Source: Bacillota bacterium
Lineage (GTDB): Bacteria > Bacillota > Bacilli > Bacillales > Cytobacillaceae
Direction: 5' to 3'
NCBI GenBank assembly: GCA_023387295.1
Contig: JAEWIG010000200.1
Coordinates: 1 to 8,552, forward strand
DNA length: 8,552 nucleotides
Shown here: positions 5,857 to 8,552 of the stretch, one piece after another
How the letters are laid out: each line of letters opens with the position of its first letter
How positions within the stretch are numbered: the first letter of the stretch is position 1
The notes under the pieces: generated by a model
The model's input: the letters and a program-made list of their open reading frames with translations, nothing else
The model's database searches: none
Told to the model about the DNA's origin: nothing
Made by a program: the position numbers and the translations under genes

Positions 5857-6047
5857 CATAACATGGTTGGGAGCAGAAGCTCATGATAGTTTTTTATGAA
5901 TGGAAGCCTTTCTTCGATGATATGTTGATAAAAAGCTCGACTTCAATTGAATAGTGCATTAATATAATAAATTAAGTATATTGAAATTCTTGTGATTACT
6001 TAAATAAATGATATTTTCATATAGTATTTTTAGAGAGAAGGTTTATC

Positions 6048-6932
6048 GTGAAGAAGTATAAAGGTGAACTGTTAATGCTCATTACCGCAGTCATGTGGGG
6101 GAGCGGTTTTGTAGGGATGGCCATTGGATTGGAGCATTGGACAGTTTTTCAATTAATGGCACTGCGATTTACATTGGCAACGATATTACTGGTTATTGTA
6201 TTTCATAAAAAAATAAAATTGATTTCGCGCAGTGTATTGTGGAAAGGGTCCGTGTTAGGTGCCATTTTATTTATTGCTTTTGTTTTCCAAACGATGGGAT
6301 TGGAGTACACAACCCCTTCAAAAAATGCCTTTTTAACAGCCATTAATGTTTTGATTGTTCCAATTATTGCTTATGTCATTTATAAACGCAAAATAGATCG
6401 GTTTGAAGGAATTGCGGCTATTGTGGCAGTTGTGGGTATCGGATTTTTATCTTTACAAGACTCTTTTTCAATCAATATAGGTGATTTACTTTCCATTCTC
6501 TGTGCTATTGGGTTTGCATTTGATATTTTTTATACAAATGTTTTTGTTAAAAAAGAGGATGCGTTAGCCTTAACGATTGTGCAATTCTTTGTTGCTTCTG
6601 TTTTTAGCTGGATTGGAGTGCTGATATTAGGGCAAATGCCGACAACAGCTAGCACAGAGGGGATATTAACGATTGTCTATCTCGCAGTCTTTTGTACGTT
6701 GATTGCTTATGTATGCCAAAATATTGGAATGCAATATGCAAACCCTACAAAGTCTGCGATCATTCTTTCCACGGAATCATTATTCGGGACAATTGCCTCT
6801 GTCATTGTATTAAAGGAGATTTTGACTGCAAAAATGATCGTAGGCTGCGTTCTTATCTTCATTGCCATTATTGTTGCTGAAGTAAAACCAAGCTTAAATA
6901 AGTCCAATATTAAGGCAACGCAAAAAAGCTAG
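6048..6932 (+). CDS. EamA/DMT-family transporter
   Basis: The product is 294 residues with ten hydrophobic segments, the size and pattern of the drug/metabolite transporter superfamily. Two EamA repeats are visible, at about residues 5-135 and 145-278. The internal duplication shows in TTPSKNAFLTAINVLIVPII (88-107) against ANPTKSAIILSTESLFGTIA (231-250), and each ends near a charged K-E/K-I turn. The N-terminus MKKYKGELLMLITAVMWGSG is typical of the first helix. Start GTG 6048 is preceded by GAGAAGG (6035-6041), 6 nt away. Such proteins export or import amino acids, nucleosides or other small metabolites across the cell membrane; the substrate is not predictable from sequence. The gene has its own terminator and seems to be a single-gene unit. 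Confidence 0.9.
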   Translation: MKKYKGELLMLITAVMWGSGFVGMAIGLEHWTVFQLMALRFTLATILLVIVFHKKIKLISRSVLWKGSVLGAILFIAFVFQTMGLEYTTPSKNAFLTAINVLIVPIIAYVIYKRKIDRFEGIAAIVAVVGIGFLSLQDSFSINIGDLLSILCAIGFAFDIFYTNVFVKKEDALALTIVQFFVASVFSWIGVLILGQMPTTASTEGILTIVYLAVFCTLIAYVCQNIGMQYANPTKSAIILSTESLFGTIASVIVLKEILTAKMIVGCVLIFIAIIVAEVKPSLNKSNIKATQKS

Positions 6933-6961
6933 ACTTCAAATTATCGAAGCCTAGCTTTTTG
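6922..6961 (+). terminator. Terminator of the DMT transporter gene
   Basis: AAAAAGCTAG-A-CTTC (6923-6937) pairs with GAAG-C-CTAGCTTTTT (6946-6960) with one A-C mismatch and an 8-nt loop. The stop codon (6930-6932) lies in the left arm. The A run on the left means it could also work on the minus strand. Confidence 0.88.
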
Positions 6962-6981
6962 TTCTAAACGTAGTAAGGATA

Positions 6982-7000
6982 TTCATAATAATATTATGAA
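6982..7000. promoter_or_regulatory. Perfect 19-bp palindrome upstream of the DoxX-like gene (possible operator)
   Basis: TTCATAATAATATTATGAA consists of two perfect 9-base arms around a central A, 7 nt before the ribosome binding site of the next gene. It fits the size of MarR- or HxlR-type operators, but neither the Fur nor the PerR 7-1-7 pattern aligns with it. The composition is AT-rich, so function is inferred. Confidence 0.4.
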
Positions 7001-7020
7001 ACACCTTAGGAGGGGAGAAC

Positions 7021-7377
7021 ATGAACATCGCTTTCTGGGCATTACAAATTTTATTAGCTTTATTATTTTTGGCAGCTGGTGGTAATAAAGCATTTCAGAC
7101 AACCGGTTTTAAAGCAAAAATGGCATGGACAGAAAATTATTCTGATGGTCAGATTAAATTAATAGGCTGGTTAGAAATCCTGGGGGCAATTGGTTTAGTC
7201 CTTCCGATGGCTCTGAACATTGCTCCAATTCTAACGCCATTAGCGGCCATTGGTTTTGCACTAATTATGATTTTTGCAGTCATTTTACATGCAAAACGAA
7301 AAGAAAATAAAGAAATCGTTATGAACATAATTATTTTGATTATTGCTGTCATTATTGCAGTTGGACGTTTTATATAA
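7021..7377 (+). CDS. DoxX-like small membrane protein
   Basis: The product is 118 residues with four hydrophobic segments (about 3-20, 43-63, 68-88 and 98-117). It opens MNIAFWALQILLALLFLAAGGNKA, with the later GWLEILGAIGLVLP block (49-62), a pattern typical of the DoxX-like family (DoxX_2 type). Members are poorly characterised membrane proteins, often associated with quinone or thiol redox stress or found as single genes under MarR-type control. ATG 7021 follows AGGAGGGGAG (7008-7016), a strong ribosome binding site. The 60-nt gap to the previous terminator holds a perfect 19-bp palindrome that could be an operator. The gene is single, with its own terminator. Biochemical function is not predictable. 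Confidence 0.8.
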   Translation: MNIAFWALQILLALLFLAAGGNKAFQTTGFKAKMAWTENYSDGQIKLIGWLEILGAIGLVLPMALNIAPILTPLAAIGFALIMIFAVILHAKRKENKEIVMNIIILIIAVIIAVGRFI

Positions 7378-7425
7378 TACGGTGGATGTTCTGTAGTTTT
7401 AGAAAAGTTTCTGATTTAATAAAAA

Positions 7426-7459
7426 TAACCTCTTTAGACATCTAAAGGGGTATTTTTTA
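7426..7459 (+). terminator. Terminator of the DoxX-like gene
   Basis: ACCTCTTTAGA (7428-7438) pairs with TCTAAAGGGGT (7441-7451) with one T-G pair and a very tight loop, followed by six T residues (7453-7458). Confidence 0.82.
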
Positions 7460-7524
7460 GTGAATGTGCTGTATTAACTGTAAAGAACAATTTGTGTGGA
7501 CTTGGGTTGAAATACGTTGTAAAA

Positions 7525-7544
7525 TTTATGCAATTATGCATAAA
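7525..7544. promoter_or_regulatory. Inverted repeat touching the ribosome binding site of the GNAT gene
   Basis: TTTATGCA (7525-7532) and TGCATAAA (7537-7544) form a perfect 8-bp inverted repeat around ATTA. The right arm shares its last bases with the AAGGAG ribosome binding site (7543-7548). It may be a DNA operator or an RNA hairpin that limits ribosome access. Confidence 0.35.
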
Positions 7545-7555
7545 GGAGTGAGGAA

Positions 7556-8095
7556 ATGTTTCCTATATTAGAAACAGAAAGTCTAATCTTGAGAGAACTA
7601 AATGAAGATGATGCTCAAGGAGTGTTAGATTGTTTTTCAAATGAGGACGTATTACGTTATTATGGGCAAACCCCTTTAACAAATATAGAACAGGTAAAAA
7701 ATATTATTAGGAATTTCTCAACGATCTACAAGGAAAAACGTGGAATTAAATGGGGGATTGAATTAAAAGAACAAGAAGGGATTATTGGAACAATTGGATT
7801 TCACGATTGGTCTTCTGAACATAATAGAGCGGAAATCGCCTATGCTCTTTTACCTGAGCATTGGGGAAAGGGCTATGGCACTGAAGCGGTTTTGAAGGTT
7901 ATCTCCTATGGATTTGATGAGCTTGAATTAACTCGTATTGGGGCAGTCGTTTTTACGGAAAATCATGCATCTAATGTTTTGCTAACAAATCTCGGTTTTG
8001 AAAAAGAAGGCGTTCTAAGAAATTATATGTATCAAAATAATGTTCCGTACGACACAAACGTTTACTCCTTGCTTCCCAAGCAATTCTCGAAATAA
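7556..8095 (+). CDS. GNAT-family N-acetyltransferase, RimJ/RimL type
   Basis: The product is 179 residues, usual for the RimJ/RimL (Acetyltransf_3) branch of the GNAT fold. These enzymes move an acetyl group from acetyl-CoA to an amine, such as a protein N-terminus, an amino acid or a small amine. The opening MFPILETESLILRELNEDDA is the typical first strand and helix of this branch. The acetyl-CoA pyrophosphate loop is HWGKGYGTEA (residues 102-111), fitting the R/Q-x-x-G-x-G/A pattern with Gly at 104, 106 and 108. The C-terminal ENHASNVLLTNLGFEKEGVL (135-154) is the conserved motif B region. ATG 7556 follows AAGGAG (7543-7548), 7 nt away. The resemblance is to ribosomal-protein-alanine acetyltransferase paralogues of Bacillus (YdaF/YjcK group), but the substrate cannot be assigned. 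It is a single gene with its own terminator. Confidence 0.9.
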   Translation: MFPILETESLILRELNEDDAQGVLDCFSNEDVLRYYGQTPLTNIEQVKNIIRNFSTIYKEKRGIKWGIELKEQEGIIGTIGFHDWSSEHNRAEIAYALLPEHWGKGYGTEAVLKVISYGFDELELTRIGAVVFTENHASNVLLTNLGFEKEGVLRNYMYQNNVPYDTNVYSLLPKQFSK

Positions 8096-8175
8096 GAGTA
8101 TGATAGAATAATCAATTTGTTAAAAATAGATAACAGATCGACCTTCATCAGTCGACTCTCGTATAAAACCATATT

Positions 8176-8210
8176 AGTAGCCTTCCATTATGGAAGGCTA
8201 CTTTATTTAT
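8176..8210 (+). terminator. Terminator of the GNAT gene
   Basis: AGTAGCCTTCCA (8176-8187) pairs perfectly over 12 bp with TGGAAGGCTACT (8191-8202) around a TTA loop. The T-rich tail that follows (CTTTATTTAT) is interrupted by A residues. It lies 81 nt after the stop codon. Confidence 0.8.
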
Positions 8211-8267
8211 GTCCAATTACCGAATATAGGATGTGTTGGAAAGAGATCATGAAAACGTGTCCAAAAA

Positions 8268-8296
8268 TTGAAGATAATCATTATCAGTTGAGTAAT
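8268..8296 (+). promoter_or_regulatory. Candidate Fur-regulated promoter
   Basis: AGATAAT-C-ATTATCA (8272-8286) matches 13 of the 14 defined positions of the Bacillus Fur 7-1-7 box (TGATAATnATTATCA). It lies between TTGAAG (8268-8273) and AGTAAT (8291-8296), spaced 17 nt, an acceptable though weak sigma-A promoter. A further half-site GATAATCA occurs at 8322-8329. The downstream target would be the lipoprotein gene, with a leader of about 180 nt. Confidence 0.45.
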
Positions 8297-8480
8297 TACC
8301 GAATTACCGGAATTATGAAACGATAATCAAAAACACAGTAATATCAAGGGTTTGAGCGTTTTGTTTTTTGTAACTGTAATTTTCAACATAAGACTGAATG
8401 AATCTATGTTTAGATTTACACTCCTATATTTATTTAGGTGTTTGTTAAATTTGAAGTAGAAAAAAGAAGGAGGTTTTAAG

Positions 8481-8552
8481 ATGAAAAAAATCCTAGCATA
8501 TGCAATTTGCTCATTTAGTATTCTCTTCATAGTTAGTGGTTGCTCTGGAGAA
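8481..8552 (+). CDS. Lipoprotein, N-terminal part (partial, runs off window)
   Basis: Only 24 codons are present. They form a complete lipoprotein signal peptide: basic start MKKI, a hydrophobic core (LAYAICSFSILFIV) and the lipobox VSGC with the lipidated cysteine at residue 21, followed by SGE. The mature protein would be anchored on the outer face of the cell membrane. ATG 8481 is preceded by AGAAGGAGG (8465-8473), 7 nt away, an excellent ribosome binding site. With a Fur-box match about 195 nt upstream, a siderophore- or iron-binding protein of an ABC importer is one possibility. The visible sequence cannot tell it from any other solute-binding or unknown lipoprotein. Confidence 0.8.
   Translation, partial: MKKILAYAICSFSILFIVSGCSGE

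Larger units (their letters stand above)
5658..6047. other. Intergenic region hydrolase B to DMT transporter (390 nt)
   Basis: I see no gene here. It contains the relic arm (about 5690-5706), the B terminator (5714-5763), a large GC-richer inverted repeat (5774-5856), a small hairpin GAGC-AGAA-GCTC (5871-5882), and an AT-rich stretch with the inverted repeat TTAAGTA/TACTTAA (5972-5978, 5997-6003). The promoter for the next gene must lie in that last stretch. TATAGT at 6020-6025 is a possible -10 box, with only a weak -35 match. Confidence 0.6.
8096..8480. other. Intergenic region GNAT to lipoprotein gene (385 nt)
   Basis: I see no convincing gene. It holds the GNAT terminator (8176-8210), an 11-bp direct repeat AATTACCGAAT (8215-8225, 8294-8304), a Fur-box match (8272-8286) with flanking promoter-like hexamers, and an imperfect hairpin around 8417-8441. 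A 25-codon frame at 8249-8326 (starting MKTCPKIEDN) has only a weak, too-close ribosome binding site and is left unannotated. Confidence 0.6.

Noticed and set aside
5658..6047. Insertion sequence remnant in the hydrolase B-DMT gap
   Set aside because: There are no transposase fragments, paired terminal repeats with target duplications or recognisable ends; only hairpins are visible.
8117..8326. 69-codon open frame on plus after the GNAT gene
   Set aside because: It runs through the strong GNAT terminator at 8176-8202, lacks a ribosome binding site and resembles nothing I know.
8249..8326. 25-codon frame beginning MKTCPKIEDN
   Set aside because: Only a weak and too-close ribosome binding site is present and the frame overlaps the Fur-box and promoter candidate. 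It could be a gene remnant but cannot be supported.
8417..8441. Hairpin ACACTCCTA/TTAGGTGT before the lipoprotein gene as a terminator or riboswitch
   Set aside because: The stem is short and bulged and no T run follows, so there is not enough for a call.
8327..8530. 67-codon open frame on the minus strand at the window end
   Set aside because: It overlaps the lipoprotein start and its ribosome binding site on the other strand and shows no start signal.
1..8552. CRISPR array, tRNA or rRNA genes, prophage or known defence genes
   Set aside because: There are no regularly spaced repeats, no cloverleaf or rRNA-like stretches, and no phage or defence domains in any of the supported genes.

Overview
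The window looks like chromosomal DNA of a low-GC, Gram-positive Bacillales bacterium. The signs are strong AGGAGG-type ribosome binding sites, AT-rich spacers, hairpin-plus-T-run terminators after most genes, a Bacillus-type cold-shock protein tail and a lipobox leader peptide. A Lysinibacillus/Solibacillus-like member of the Planococcaceae would fit, but that genus guess is inference only.

Layout. 1-115 is the 3' end of a cold-shock protein gene on +, followed by two terminators. 279-642 is a promoter with a long leader for an APC-type (basic) amino-acid transporter (643-2070), followed by an M20D amidohydrolase/aminoacylase (2206-3327). A shared two-way terminator separates this pair from a LysR-type regulator on - (3362-4231). 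Divergent from the regulator, after a 304-nt spacer, is a second M20D amidohydrolase (4536-5657), about 90% identical to the first. Then come a structured 390-nt gap, an EamA/DMT transporter (6048-6932), a small DoxX-like membrane protein (7021-7377), a RimJ/RimL-type GNAT acetyltransferase (7556-8095), a 385-nt gap with a good Fur-box match, and the first 24 codons of a lipoprotein (8481 to the window end).

The most interesting part is 279-5763. A 28-bp element (25/28 identical) lies upstream of both the transporter operon and the second hydrolase, in each case exactly 44 nt (start to start of TATCC and TATAAT) upstream of a perfect TATAAT that has no usable -35 box. This suggests that the LysR-type protein activates both promoters and controls its own divergent promoter, whose -10 box lies inside the element. 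Both predicted transcripts begin with a hairpin carrying CAAAGG at the same distance from the -10 box, and the second has a further 11-bp long-range stem. The proposed job is uptake or exchange of an amino acid or its derivative by the transporter and deacylation or hydrolysis of an N-acyl amino acid or peptide by two near-identical cytoplasmic metalloenzymes, under one regulator. The substrate cannot be read from the sequence. The right half of the window (5764-8552) is a row of independently terminated single genes with no evident link to that system.
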